A stretch of DNA of 64,000 nt from Amantichitinum ursilacus (GCF_001294205.1 NZ_LAQT01000007.1:1-64000), one strand, 5' to 3'. Shown: positions 1-8,963, counted from the stretch's first letter. Numbers and translations are program-made. Notes: generated by a model not told the origin, from the letters alone.

Positions 1-1
1 T

Positions 2-2206
2 TACAGCGCCACCAGTGTCGGCATCGGCGGCGGCTACAGCCAGGGCGGCGGTGGGATGAAGTCGCTGTCGCAGGATGGCGGTACTTCCTCGTCTGCATCC
101 AGCAATGGCGGTGTCGGTAAAGACCAGAACGGTGATGTGGCATCCGCTGGTACCAAGGTGCCGGGCAGCGGCAACAAGAGCGGCTTCTCGACCGGTACGC
201 CAATCGTGCTGGCGGCAACGGGCGACAGCGGCAGCATTACCCGCAGCGGCATCAGCGCCGGCAGCCTGACCATCACCGATGAAGCGGGCCAGTTGGCGAA
301 GACCGGGAAGACGGCAGCAGAAACGCTGGCGTCATTGGACACCACCGTCTCGACCGACAAAGACACCACCGGCGCACTGAAACCGATCTTCGACAAGACC
401 CAGATCGAAGCCGGCTTTACGGTGGCGAAGGAGTTGATCAACCAGACCGGCACCTACCTCGACAACCGCGCGAAGGAAGCCGAAACCAAAGCGGCCCAGG
501 CCAAGAGCGGCATCGGCGCAGACGGCAAACCGCTGACCGACCAGCAACGCCAGGATCTGGCAACGGAAGCCGAAACACTGAAAGCCGAATGGGGCCCGGG
601 CGGCACTTACCGCCAGATCACCACGGCGCTGACCGTGGGCGTGGGCGGCAATGTCACCGGCGGCGTAACCGGGCTGGTGCAGGGCGCGACGGTGGCGTAC
701 CTGCAAGAACTGGGCGCGAGCAAGGTCAAGGAAATCGCCGACTCGCTGGACAACGAAACCGCCCGCGCCGGCCTGCATGCCATCGTCGCCTGCGCCGGCG
801 CAGCGGCCAGTTCGCAGGCTTGCGGTGCGGCGGCACTCGGCGCGGCAGGCGGCAGCGTCATCAACAACCTGCTCGACCAGATCAATAACAGCACCACGCT
901 CTCCCCGACCGAGAAGGAAGAACGCGCGAAGGAAGTCGGCACGCTGCTGGCGGGGATCTCGACGCTGACGGGGCTGAACCCGGCAACGACGGCGAACGCG
1001 GCGCAGATTGAGACGGAAAATAACCGGCTGGCGACCAAATCCGAGATCAAGCGTATCCAGGTGCTGGCGGGTGGTGATCAGAAGAAAGAGGCTCGCCTGG
1101 TCGCGGCGGCTTGCGCGTTGATCCAGTGCTACGAGCAATATCCAGCTGGCAGCGCAGAGCGCGCGTTCTATCTGCAGCTGGCAAAGGTCGGCGATAGCGA
1201 TGACCTGAAAGCGGAACGCACCCTCCTCGCCAGTCAGAGCGAAAAGGTGACCAAGAGCTCGTCGCAGCAACTGGTGGATACGGTGCCGCTGTTTACGTAC
1301 TCGGCTTCTGACGGAACGAAAGACTTTTTGTCGGAGTATCAGGTGGGTACGCGCGCGCTGGGCGTTGCTCAGGCTGCGGGTGGTGTAGCAGCGACCGCCG
1401 TGGGCGGGAGCGCCATTGCCGCAGGCGGTGCATCCTGCACCGTGGGCGTGGGCTGCGGCGTGGCGGCACTGGGGATCGCTACCACGGCGTGGGGCATAGA
1501 CCAGACCACCGCCGGAGCCACAACCGCGATTACCGGTGACCCAACATCCACAATTGGCGGAAAGCTGATCCAGCAAGGCTTCGGTGTATCTCCCGCCACC
1601 GCCGAACTGGTGTATGGATTGCTGGGTGGCTCAACTGCAGCCGATGCGGCGCTCGCGTCGAGTGGTGGCAAAGTCGCTGGGGCTGCTGCGCAAACCGCAG
1701 GCAAAACCCAAACGCCAGGCGAGTTGTTGCCGAATCCATATACGACGGTACTGACCGAGAAAGAAGCACGTGCGCTGATCGGCAAAAACGAGGGACTGAT
1801 TTATGTGGCAGAGACCCCACGCGGTAAGCAGAACGCGATCGACTTTCAAAGCGGAACCTCCGGCGCGTTCACGGATCTCGGAACCGTCAAGCCAGCGGTT
1901 CCTGCGCTGCGATATGACAATCCGTTTCCAAACGGGGTTAATTACATACGATTCGATGGGATCGAGACACCCCCCGACGGTAGCACTCTGCTGCTAATCG
2001 ACTCTAAACGGCAACTACCGTTATGGATTCCTGAAGCGCAAAATGACTTGAAAGACTCTTTGACAAAAATAAAGAGCGCGCTTGAGCAAAATCCCGGCTT
2101 TAAAGTAGTCTACGAATTCCCGAATTTAAAAGCGGCGAATGCCGCACAAAAGTTCATTGACCAGACCGGCTTCACAAGCACCATATCCGTCCGAGTGAGG
2201 AAATAA
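2..2206 (+). CDS. cdiA: CdiA-like contact-dependent inhibition exoprotein, C-terminal part (5' end outside window)
   Basis: The reading frame is already open at the left edge, so only the C-terminal ~735 residues are present. The first residues continue a glycine- and serine-rich filamentous-haemagglutinin stalk that is almost identical to the one in the second module near 6,080. It is followed by an alanine-rich pretoxin region of PT-VENN type ending in ETENN (bases 1010-1024), the usual CdiA boundary between conserved body and variable toxin. Beyond it lies a Gly/Ala-rich, membrane-like entry segment and a C-terminal tip with IRFDGIE and LLIDSKR, which looks like a PD-(D/E)XK-type nuclease core. 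The nuclease assignment is inference from that motif. The stop overlaps the start of the next gene (TAATG), as expected for a toxin and its immunity partner. Confidence 0.88.
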   Translation, partial: YSATSVGIGGGYSQGGGGMKSLSQDGGTSSSASSNGGVGKDQNGDVASAGTKVPGSGNKSGFSTGTPIVLAATGDSGSITRSGISAGSLTITDEAGQLAKTGKTAAETLASLDTTVSTDKDTTGALKPIFDKTQIEAGFTVAKELINQTGTYLDNRAKEAETKAAQAKSGIGADGKPLTDQQRQDLATEAETLKAEWGPGGTYRQITTALTVGVGGNVTGGVTGLVQGATVAYLQELGASKVKEIADSLDNETARAGLHAIVACAGAAASSQACGAAALGAAGGSVINNLLDQINNSTTLSPTEKEERAKEVGTLLAGISTLTGLNPATTANAAQIETENNRLATKSEIKRIQVLAGGDQKKEARLVAAACALIQCYEQYPAGSAERAFYLQLAKVGDSDDLKAERTLLASQSEKVTKSSSQQLVDTVPLFTYSASDGTKDFLSEYQVGTRALGVAQAAGGVAATAVGGSAIAAGGASCTVGVGCGVAALGIATTAWGIDQTTAGATTAITGDPTSTIGGKLIQQGFGVSPATAELVYGLLGGSTAADAALASSGGKVAGAAAQTAGKTQTPGELLPNPYTTVLTEKEARALIGKNEGLIYVAETPRGKQNAIDFQSGTSGAFTDLGTVKPAVPALRYDNPFPNGVNYIRFDGIETPPDGSTLLLIDSKRQLPLWIPEAQNDLKDSLTKIKSALEQNPGFKVVYEFPNLKAANAAQKFIDQTGFTSTISVRVRK

Positions 2207-2964
2207 TGGCTACCTTCGAAATCGACCTGACGCTTCGAAGCCAAGCATCGCAAGATGTGAGCATCGAGACGCGCCACAACGAGTTTATGAGCGCTCTTAG
2301 TGCGATCGACGAACCATTGGGGCTAAAGGGTCTCGAGTTACCTCCACCTCCAGAATGTCGAGGTGCGACCGCTGTATTTTCGCCGCGACTTAAAGTGCGC
2401 GGACTGCAGTTTTATGCCCACTACCTTTTTAGAGGGCAAAGCTACAAGTATCATGACAGCGCACAATTTGACGATCTTCTTTTGTATAAATTCAAGTCAT
2501 CAAATAGGGCTATTGATTACAAAACGCTTCTAAGAAAAAACTTCCCCGAAATTATTGCTGCAATTAAACCCTCGTCCGCTGTCGTATACTTCTCCGATTA
2601 TAAGGCCGGCTACGAAGGCGGGTTCGAGCCCGTTCCAGACGCTAGCACTGCATATGACGCCGATGGTAACAGCGTTTGGGCAAATGCCGTCTTCAATCAA
2701 TTCCGTGAGGAAAGAAACGGCAATGTCGACGCCCGGCATCATATTTTCACATTAGCGCCCGCGCAATTCTGGGGGGAAGCACTGTGCGAGCGGGCTTTAG
2801 GTTTTGGACCCAGAACAGTTAAATCAAGATTGGAAGGCGACGCACTTTTGGTAGAGATAATAAATGATGGCGTATATTTATTATTAAATGACAATTTAGA
2901 TATGACCTTTACAGAATTCAAGGCAATGAACAATAAATTTAAAAAATTACTTGATTTGGTTTGA
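2206..2964 (+). CDS. putative immunity protein for the first CdiA toxin
   Basis: This is a 252-residue cytoplasmic-looking protein without signal peptide or membrane segments. I do not recognise the family. It is assigned as immunity protein only from position: its ATG overlaps the stop of the CdiA tip, the conserved arrangement for CdiA/CdiI pairs. The AT content rises sharply in its second half compared with the haemagglutinin part upstream, as expected for a horizontally exchanged immunity gene. Confidence 0.72.
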   Translation: MATFEIDLTLRSQASQDVSIETRHNEFMSALSAIDEPLGLKGLELPPPPECRGATAVFSPRLKVRGLQFYAHYLFRGQSYKYHDSAQFDDLLLYKFKSSNRAIDYKTLLRKNFPEIIAAIKPSSAVVYFSDYKAGYEGGFEPVPDASTAYDADGNSVWANAVFNQFREERNGNVDARHHIFTLAPAQFWGEALCERALGFGPRTVKSRLEGDALLVEIINDGVYLLLNDNLDMTFTEFKAMNNKFKKLLDLV

Positions 2965-3056
2965 AGTCGAAACTAAAACTCAAAAAAACCTAACGCACAT
3001 TTTAAAAAGGCAGCAGCGCTAGGCATTAATCCGGTTTCCACCTGGAGTAATGCAAA

Positions 3057-3367
3057 ATGAAAAAACTGAGATTTAGTAATGAATACGGGGTGCCACCATT
3101 TTTCTGCCCCGATGCCGAGGCGATGGGGTTTATGGAGGCCTCCGAACCAGGAATATCGAGTCAGCTTTCTGCGGAGATAGAATCATGGGATACCATCTTC
3201 CAATCAACTTTTCATGATGATTACCCTCCAGATTCAGGTTTTAAAACCAAAGTGAATTAGATGCTCACAATCTAAAAGGGATCACATTAGTTGGAAAGCT
3301 GCGAGAGGAAATCGGCCCAGCGGTGGAAATAGAGCACGTCCCTGTTTCCTCTACATGTTCTCGCTGA
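3057..3367 (+). pseudogene. orphan immunity gene broken by a frameshift
   Basis: The first frame gives 67 residues (MKKLRFSNEYGVPPFF...) with a DDYPPDSGF motif and then stops at TAG 3258. From 3254 the -1 frame continues with ELDAHNLKGITLVGKLREEI and ends at TGA 3365. Joined, the two parts make a plausible ~102-residue protein, so one indel near 3250 probably inactivates the gene. A ribosome-binding site (GGAG) precedes the ATG. The ATG overlaps a TGA that closes a short open frame ending GINPVSTWSNAK, probably the last remnant of its toxin. The family was not identified. Confidence 0.6.
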
Positions 3368-3372
3368 GATAG

Positions 3373-3561
3373 CCTATTAAAAATCCGCTGGCACTAAGCA
3401 GCTGCACGACCGGTGCCCGGGAAGGGGATATATACCCGTTTAAAGATCCTCAAACAGGCATCTCCATAACTTTGCGCCACTACTCAAGTAGCGCATCCAG
3501 TACCGATGTCAAATGGACCTCGGATATTAATAAACACCCCGACTTTCCGACCGACCCCTAA
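3373..3561 (+). pseudogene. toxin C-terminal tail remnant
   Basis: This stretch is open for 62 codons between TAG 3370 and TAA 3559, and the product contains YPFKDPQTGISITLRHYSSS and ends in INKHPDFPTDP. It has no start codon or ribosome-binding site of its own. It lies 42 bases before a complete immunity-like gene, where the end of a CdiA-type toxin is expected. I read it as the 3' end of a displaced toxin, retained because recombination brought the toxin tip in together with its immunity gene. Confidence 0.45.
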
Positions 3562-3603
3562 AGGCAGCGCAGGCGGAGGCGAATTGAAATTTAAGTAAGA
3601 ACC

Positions 3604-4011
3604 ATGTCTACTTTATCTATGGAAGAACGTTGTCTTATCGACGGTTACATTCAAAGCCTGCTTAGTTACGATCGGCGGATGGGCATGCACTCGGGTGCAT
3701 TATGGAGTTATATAGTGCCCACAGTTTGGCCCTTTGAAAAAAGGATAGCCGCTTTTTTGTATACCTTGGAATACCTACTTAAGAACAACAAGGTAAAGAT
3801 AGGACGAAATCACGTCCTATTGAGCATGGATCAGCAACAGATTGTCAAAGAATATCGGGATCAATGGCCAGCGGAATCGGAATTTGATGATGACCTATTC
3901 TTTTACATAGAAGACGAGAACACCGGCGGATACAAATACTGGACACCGGGAGACTTGGTATGGATCGATGACGAAGGCGCGGAGGTCTGGTCTACAGATG
4001 CAGAACATTAA
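3604..4011 (+). CDS. DUF596-like protein, putative immunity protein
   Basis: A 135-residue acidic cytoplasmic protein. Its C-terminal part, with the WTPGDLVWIDDEGAEVW pattern, resembles the DUF596 family, whose members are often found beside haemagglutinin/toxin genes. The ATG follows GAACC with only a weak ribosome-binding site. It is last in the first immunity segment, directly upstream of the UUCG terminator at 4,073. Family naming is from memory of the motif; the immunity role is inferred from context. Confidence 0.6.
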   Translation: MSTLSMEERCLIDGYIQSLLSYDRRMGMHSGALWSYIVPTVWPFEKRIAAFLYTLEYLLKNNKVKIGRNHVLLSMDQQQIVKEYRDQWPAESEFDDDLFFYIEDENTGGYKYWTPGDLVWIDDEGAEVWSTDAEH

Positions 4012-4072
4012 ATTTTGAATGGCGAGACGGCGAGAACACACGGTGACCCGATCTGGCCTCAAAAATGACCTG

Positions 4073-4103
4073 ATAAAAAAGCGAACTTCGGTTCGCTTTT
4101 TTT
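4073..4103 (+). terminator. UUCG-tetraloop terminator, module copy 1
   Basis: GCGAAC-TTCG-GTTCGC is flanked by an A run and a T run, giving a strong rho-independent terminator that can act in both directions. The same sequence recurs at 16,786 and 20,009, each time at the end of an immunity segment and at the start of the 80-residue-gene module. Confidence 0.9.
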
Positions 4104-4164
4104 AATGTGAAGTCGCAATCAATAATCTCAATAAGCCAATTTTGATTGCGAGTTTTAACAGAAA

Positions 4165-4348
4165 AATTTCACCATTCAGAACATTCGTTCTGTTAGCATG
4201 ATCTATCACCTCGCGACTCAATCAGCGAGGTGATTACCCAATCCACCCAGGACAATTATCGATTCATTAACTGCGAAATGAAGCGCGAGCCACCGGTGCG
4301 TCAACACCGATGACCCGCTAACCAAAATCACTTAAACAGGAAGTAACC
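4165..4348 (+). promoter_or_regulatory. promoter, operator palindrome and structured leader of 80-residue gene, copy 1
   Basis: The perfect inverted repeat CAGAACATTCGTTCTG lies at 4177-4192. By comparison with copy 3 it occupies the spacer between a -35 (TTGGTC there) and a -10-like TGTTAG/TGTTAT. Downstream, ATCACCTCGC (4205-4214) pairs perfectly with GCGAGGTGAT (4225-4234) as a 10-bp hairpin, and CGGTG...CACCG forms a second small hairpin near 4,300. A ribosome-binding site (AGGAAG) precedes the ATG. All of this recurs at 16,877 and 20,101. GAAC-N4-GTTC matches the Gram-positive LexA box pattern rather than the betaproteobacterial one, so the regulator is unknown. Confidence 0.6.
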
Positions 4349-4591
4349 ATGGCTACCGCAGAGTATAAGTCAGTCCCGCACTCGACTCCAAATTCACGCA
4401 TTATTGGAATTGAGCAATCTTCTGACAATCCAGAAATCCGCAAACTAATCTTCAATTACGACGATCTGCTCCGCGCCGGATTTGAAGACGATATTGCAAT
4501 TCACGCCAGCCTGCTGAATGGCAGCATCATCCTGATTCCGCTACGCACTGACACTGGCAACTTCGACGTCGTCACCGGCAAACCAGTCTGA
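4349..4591 (+). CDS. 80-residue protein of unknown function, copy 1
   Basis: Not recognised. A small soluble protein (MATAEYKSVPHSTPNSRIIG...), with a polar N-terminal third and then alternating hydrophobic and acidic segments that suggest a small alpha/beta fold. There is no signal peptide, membrane helix or cysteine. It has its own promoter region, a good AGGAAG ribosome-binding site and terminators on both sides, so it is a self-contained transcription unit. Two further copies (17,060 and 20,282) differ from it by only two and three residues, while the DNA between copies is highly diverse. That points to strong selection, recent duplication or gene conversion. It could be a regulator, a chaperone-like or a recombination-associated protein; nothing in the sequence decides. 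Confidence 0.8.
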   Translation: MATAEYKSVPHSTPNSRIIGIEQSSDNPEIRKLIFNYDDLLRAGFEDDIAIHASLLNGSIILIPLRTDTGNFDVVTGKPV

Positions 4592-4600
4592 TCGACCGTC

Positions 4601-4627
4601 AGGCGAACGGCCTCCCGTTCGCCTTTT
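4601..4627 (+). terminator. terminator after 80-residue gene, copy 1
   Basis: AGGCGAACGG-cctc-CCGTTCGCCTTTT is a 10-bp stem with a T run, ten bases after the stop codon. The equivalent hairpin follows each of the other two copies. The haemagglutinin frame begins immediately after it. Confidence 0.88.
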
Positions 4628-4668
4628 GAATCCCCGCCCCACGACTCGACCTGACCAACCTGGGCGGC

Positions 4669-7600
4669 ATGATCGACGCCGCCAGCAACCTGCACATAAG
4701 CGCCGGGCACGATCTGACGCTGACCGGCAGCAATGTGGCCTCCGACGCGGGCACCACGCTGAGCGCGGGCAATGACGTAAAAATCGTCGCCAGCATCGAC
4801 ACCCAGACCACCAACAACAGCAGCAAGACCAGCAAATCCGGCCTGTTCGGCACCGGCGGTGCGGGCTTCACCTATGGCACGCAGCAACAGACGGCCGACG
4901 CCACGCAAACCAGCCAGAGCGCCAACGCCTCCAACGTCGGCGCCACCAGCGGCAACGTGGTCATCACCGCGGGCAACCTGTACCGCCAGGAAGGCAGCAA
5001 CGTCACCGCGCTGGCCGGCGATATCGGCATCAGCGGCAAGAAGGTCGAGATTGTCGAGACGCAGCAGGCCAGCAGCAGCACCCAGCAGAGCGAGTTCAAA
5101 CAGAGCGGCATCACCGTCGCTGTCAGTGCACCCGTGATCAGCGCCTTGCAGACCGCGCAGCAGATGAAGCAGGCGGCCAGCCAGACCTCTGACAAACGCG
5201 TGCAGGCCCTGGCCGGCGGCGCGACCGCGCTGGCGGCCGTCAACAACTACGACGCGATGAAGGCCGATCCGCAGAACGCCGGAGGCGTCAGCGTTTCGAT
5301 CACCTACGGCCAGTCGAAGAACGAAAGCAAAACCACGCAAAGCGGCAGCACTGCGGCCGGATCAAAAGTGGCCGCAGGCGGTGACGTCATCATCAAGGCG
5401 ACCGGCGCCGGTGCGGACAGCAACCTGACCGTACAGGGCAGCGACATCAAGGGCGGCGGCAATGTGCTGCTTAAAGCCGACGGAACGGTCAACCTGCTCG
5501 CGGCCAGCAACACCAACGAACAACACAGCGACAGCAGCAACCAGAGCGCGGGCGTCGGCGTGGCGATTACCTATGGCAAGAACGGCTTTGCCGCCGGGAT
5601 CACCGCCAACGCCGCGCTGGGCAAAGGCGGCAGCGACGGCACCGACCAGAGCTGGACCAACAGCCACATCAGCGCCGGCAAGACGGTCGGCATTGATTCC
5701 GGCGGCGACACCAACATCAAGGGCGCCGTGGTCAGCGGCAACCAGGTCGTCGCCAACGTCGGCGGCAACCTGAATATCGAAAGCCTGCAGGACACGCACA
5801 AGTACGACAGCAAGGACCAGCAGGTCAGCGGTAGCGTCACCGTCGGCTATGGCTTCAGCGCCAGCGCCAACGCCAGCCAGCAGAAGATGAACAGCGACTA
5901 CGCCAGCGTGATGGAGCAATCGGGCATCCGCGCGGGCGATGGCGGCTTCCAGGTTAACGTTAAAGGAAATACGGATCTGAAGGGTGCGGTGGTGGAAAGC
6001 AGCCAGGCCGCCATCGATAACAAGGCGAATTCATTCACGACCGGCACCCTCACCTACTCCGATATCGAGAATTACGCGCACTACAGCGCTACCAGTGTGG
6101 GGATTGGCGGGGGCTACAGCCAGGGCGGTGGGGGGATGAAGCAGCTGTCGGAGGGAGATGGCGGTAGCGCTTCTTCTGGTTCGAACAATGGCGGCGTGGG
6201 TAAAACCCAGGACGGCGATGTTGCTTCGGCCGGTACCAAGGTGCCGGGCAGCGGTAACAAGAGCGGCTTCTCGACCGGTACGCCAATCGTGATGGCGGCA
6301 ACGGGCGACAGCGGGAGTATCACCCGCAGCGGCATCAGCGCCGGTAGCCTGACCATCACCGATGAAGCGGGCCAGTTGGCGAAGACCGGCAAGACGGCAG
6401 CGGAAACCCTGGCGTCTTTGGACACCTCCGTCTCGACCGACAAAGACACCACCGGCGCGCTGAAACCGATCTTCGACAAAACCCAGATCGAAGCCGGGTT
6501 TACGGTGGCGAAGGAGCTGATCAACCAGACCGGTACCTACGTCAACAATCGCGTCACCGAAGCACAGACAGCGAAAACCAAAGCAACCGATCCCGATGCG
6601 AAAAACGCGGACGGCTCGCCGCTAACGCCGATCCAGCGTGCCGATTTGCTCACAGAAGCAAACCAGCTTGAATCCGATTGGGGGCCCGGTGGCACATACC
6701 GTCGGCTTGCGGGTGCCATTACCGCAGGGTTAAGCGGCAATGTAACGGGCGGCACGGCCGCGATGGTGGAAACCGGCGCCATTAACTACCTGCAAGGCTT
6801 GGGTACGACCAAGGTGAAAGAACTGGCCAACGCGCTCGGCGACGAGAACGCGCGCGCAGCCTTGCAGGGCATCGTGGGTTGCGCTGGCGCTGCCGCCAGC
6901 AATCAAAGCTGCGCTGCGGGCGCGCTCGGCGCATCGGCCAGCGTTGTGCTGAACAACTTGCTGGACCAGGCCACCAAGAGCAAAGGCGCTGACCTGTCGG
7001 CCACGGACAAGGAAGACCGGACCAACACCGTGCAGACCATACTCGCCGGTATCTCGGTTGCATCAGGTCTGAGCGCGGATGCGGGGACCGTCGTTACTAC
7101 GGGCCGCACAGAGACAGAAAATAACGCGACCTTGACGCTCAAACCGGGCGTCGACCCGATGGGTTACGTCTTCCAGTATTACTGGGATAAGGCGACCGCC
7201 AAACCGAGTACCGAGGATTTGCTGTTCGGCAAGCAAGGCCCGGCATTCCCGGACCTGGGAACCCAGACGCCAACCATCCTCAGCACCCTGAGCCAGTTGG
7301 TAGAGCAAGGCAAATACACCAAAGCGACGCTTTTGACGACGCTGGCGGCCGCCTATCCGCTGAACGCCAGCATGATGACGTCGATCTCGGACTGGCTGAG
7401 CGCCGTCAGCACGCTGGTCCAGCCCGCGCATCAACACGGCAACACCAGCCCGCCGGGGCAGAATGTTCCGGCGACGGACAAGAATAAAGGCGTGTTGGTT
7501 AACAATGCGATCGGGCAGAACGGGGCGACCATTCTTGCGAATCCGGGGCAGACCTCCACGGGGAACGGGATTATTGCGACGCCTAATAACGGACCGATCA

Positions 7601-8052
7601 CCGGATTGGGAATAATCGCCAGCACAGGCAGCGATAAAACGAACCCCGAGGGCAATCAGATCACACCTGCACCTGCTGGCGTTTGGACCTCCGTGAACGA
7701 AAGCATGCCTCAGCGGGCTCGTGATTATCAACAGCAAATAACGGGGTCCGTGGACCAGGCGTATGTTATTGACGGCGTGAAATTTGACGGGGTGAGCGCC
7801 AATGGCACACTGTTGGAAACTAAAGGCCCTGGATACGCCCAATTCGTGGACAAAAATGGGGAATTCAAACCTTGGTTTGCCGGGGCGGCCGCCCTCGTTG
7901 AGCAAGCAACGCGACAAAGCGCTGCAGCCAAAGGTGCAACAGTCGAATGGATCGTCGCAGAGCCTGTTGCAGCGAACGCAATTCAAAGATTGCTGAAGCA
8001 AAATGGCGTGGGCGGCATCAAAGTTATATATACAAAGCCAAAGGTTAACTAA
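4669..8052 (+). CDS. orphan CdiA module: truncated haemagglutinin with PT-VENN and Tox-REase-5-like toxin tip
   Basis: The frame opens right after TGA 4627 and enters mid-stalk (LDLTNLGGMIDAASN), so it lacks a signal peptide and TPS secretion domain. The ATG at 4669 has no good ribosome-binding site. Residues 1 to ~620 are haemagglutinin stalk, ~620-815 the PT-VENN pretoxin region ending in ETENN (7111-7125), then a linker and a C-terminal domain. The last ~110 residues (VKFDGV, LLETKGPGYAQF, WFAGAAALVEQATRQSA, VEWIVAEPVAANAI) match the restriction-endonuclease-fold toxin 5 pattern. It probably cannot be secreted as it stands and serves as a donor for recombination into the intact cdiA upstream. 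The stop overlaps the immunity start. Confidence 0.8.
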   Translation: MIDAASNLHISAGHDLTLTGSNVASDAGTTLSAGNDVKIVASIDTQTTNNSSKTSKSGLFGTGGAGFTYGTQQQTADATQTSQSANASNVGATSGNVVITAGNLYRQEGSNVTALAGDIGISGKKVEIVETQQASSSTQQSEFKQSGITVAVSAPVISALQTAQQMKQAASQTSDKRVQALAGGATALAAVNNYDAMKADPQNAGGVSVSITYGQSKNESKTTQSGSTAAGSKVAAGGDVIIKATGAGADSNLTVQGSDIKGGGNVLLKADGTVNLLAASNTNEQHSDSSNQSAGVGVAITYGKNGFAAGITANAALGKGGSDGTDQSWTNSHISAGKTVGIDSGGDTNIKGAVVSGNQVVANVGGNLNIESLQDTHKYDSKDQQVSGSVTVGYGFSASANASQQKMNSDYASVMEQSGIRAGDGGFQVNVKGNTDLKGAVVESSQAAIDNKANSFTTGTLTYSDIENYAHYSATSVGIGGGYSQGGGGMKQLSEGDGGSASSGSNNGGVGKTQDGDVASAGTKVPGSGNKSGFSTGTPIVMAATGDSGSITRSGISAGSLTITDEAGQLAKTGKTAAETLASLDTSVSTDKDTTGALKPIFDKTQIEAGFTVAKELINQTGTYVNNRVTEAQTAKTKATDPDAKNADGSPLTPIQRADLLTEANQLESDWGPGGTYRRLAGAITAGLSGNVTGGTAAMVETGAINYLQGLGTTKVKELANALGDENARAALQGIVGCAGAAASNQSCAAGALGASASVVLNNLLDQATKSKGADLSATDKEDRTNTVQTILAGISVASGLSADAGTVVTTGRTETENNATLTLKPGVDPMGYVFQYYWDKATAKPSTEDLLFGKQGPAFPDLGTQTPTILSTLSQLVEQGKYTKATLLTTLAAAYPLNASMMTSISDWLSAVSTLVQPAHQHGNTSPPGQNVPATDKNKGVLVNNAIGQNGATILANPGQTSTGNGIIATPNNGPITGLGIIASTGSDKTNPEGNQITPAPAGVWTSVNESMPQRARDYQQQITGSVDQAYVIDGVKFDGVSANGTLLETKGPGYAQFVDKNGEFKPWFAGAAALVEQATRQSAAAKGATVEWIVAEPVAANAIQRLLKQNGVGGIKVIYTKPKVN

Positions 8053-8669
8053 TGAGCTCATATTTTGCTGCAGCCTATTGGGGGCCCCGTACCGAGAGCA
8101 TTGAAGAATGTTCACTTCGTACGGTACGATTTCTTAAAGCCCTCAGTGAAAATTCATCTTCTTTTCATGGATGGCGAAAAAAAGGGAGGACACGGAAATC
8201 GGCGTCCATGGGTGAAATTATCACCCATGATTCGCTAGAGACCCTTCAATCTCTGTTCGTATCTGGTGTCAATCGATACGACACAACAAAGGAGCCCATT
8301 CCGGGTCTAGGATTCGGTATTTCAATCTGGAATGGCAAGGGCAGCAACGACGCCGCATCACTCTCGATTCGATGCGGCATCGATTACCCATCGATCCGTC
8401 TAAGCAATAGCGTGCTCATCTCGCTACCGAGCAGCTATGATGTAAACGACTTGTCCGCGATAAGGTCGCTCATTTTCGCATTCGAAGAAAGTTGGTGCCC
8501 GGACTCCATCAGGGTCGCCTCTTCTGATTCTGTAGATGCGCACGAAATTGGGGAACATTTTCTCGACATTGCTCTATTTCTGAAATCTTCACTGGAAGAT
8601 CAATTTGAGCCCCCGCCTGGTGCAATTTCGGTGGCCATGGACCGAGGAACGCTTTTTCTGCGGGGATGA
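8052..8669 (+). CDS. Imm52-family immunity protein
   Basis: A 205-residue protein. The N terminus, YWGPRTESIEECSLRTVRFL followed by a FHGWRKKGRTRKSA stretch, fits Immunity protein 52. In bacterial polymorphic toxin systems Imm52 is the usual partner of Tox-REase-5, which is what the preceding module carries, so the pairing is mutually supportive. The ATG overlaps the toxin stop (TAATG), indicating translational coupling. Expected role: bind and block the nuclease in the cytoplasm. Confidence 0.78.
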   Translation: MSSYFAAAYWGPRTESIEECSLRTVRFLKALSENSSSFHGWRKKGRTRKSASMGEIITHDSLETLQSLFVSGVNRYDTTKEPIPGLGFGISIWNGKGSNDAASLSIRCGIDYPSIRLSNSVLISLPSSYDVNDLSAIRSLIFAFEESWCPDSIRVASSDSVDAHEIGEHFLDIALFLKSSLEDQFEPPPGAISVAMDRGTLFLRG

Positions 8670-8963
8670 CGGCCGCTCAAAAACTATTGATTTGGGTAAG
8701 GGGCTTTGCGTCATCCGCTCGATGCATCGGAGAGCCCTCTACTCGCATGGGCGAACGACCTACCCCTGCAATTTTATTAGCCCGTTATCGCAGAGGTTAT
8801 TTGCAAATATAACCCGCAAATCAAAGCATTAATAAACGGCTAAAGTAGAAAATATACCTGCTGAACCCAGCGATACTGGATCCGGCGTCCGCCAGATGGT
8901 TTTACCGTAAAGTTCGAAGTCAGAGTTCAGCTTGAAGTGCAGAGAGTTATATAAATAGCGCAG
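8670..8963 (+). other. gap with remnant coding sequence
   Basis: No intact gene is visible. The last part is open from 8874 to TAA 8952 and encodes PPDGFTVKFEVRVQLEVQRV, a plausible toxin end just before the next immunity gene. A 48-codon open frame beginning with ATGA at 8666 overlaps the Imm52 stop but has no recognisable content. Confidence 0.3.

Noticed and set aside
332-1576. Long minus-strand open frame of 414 codons opposite the CdiA region
   Set aside because: It is arginine/alanine-rich shadow translation of a GC-rich coding strand; the plus-strand frame has clear domains.
8666-8812. 48-codon frame starting with ATGA over the Imm52 stop
   Set aside because: No recognisable composition or ribosome-binding site; kept only as a remark in the gap entry.
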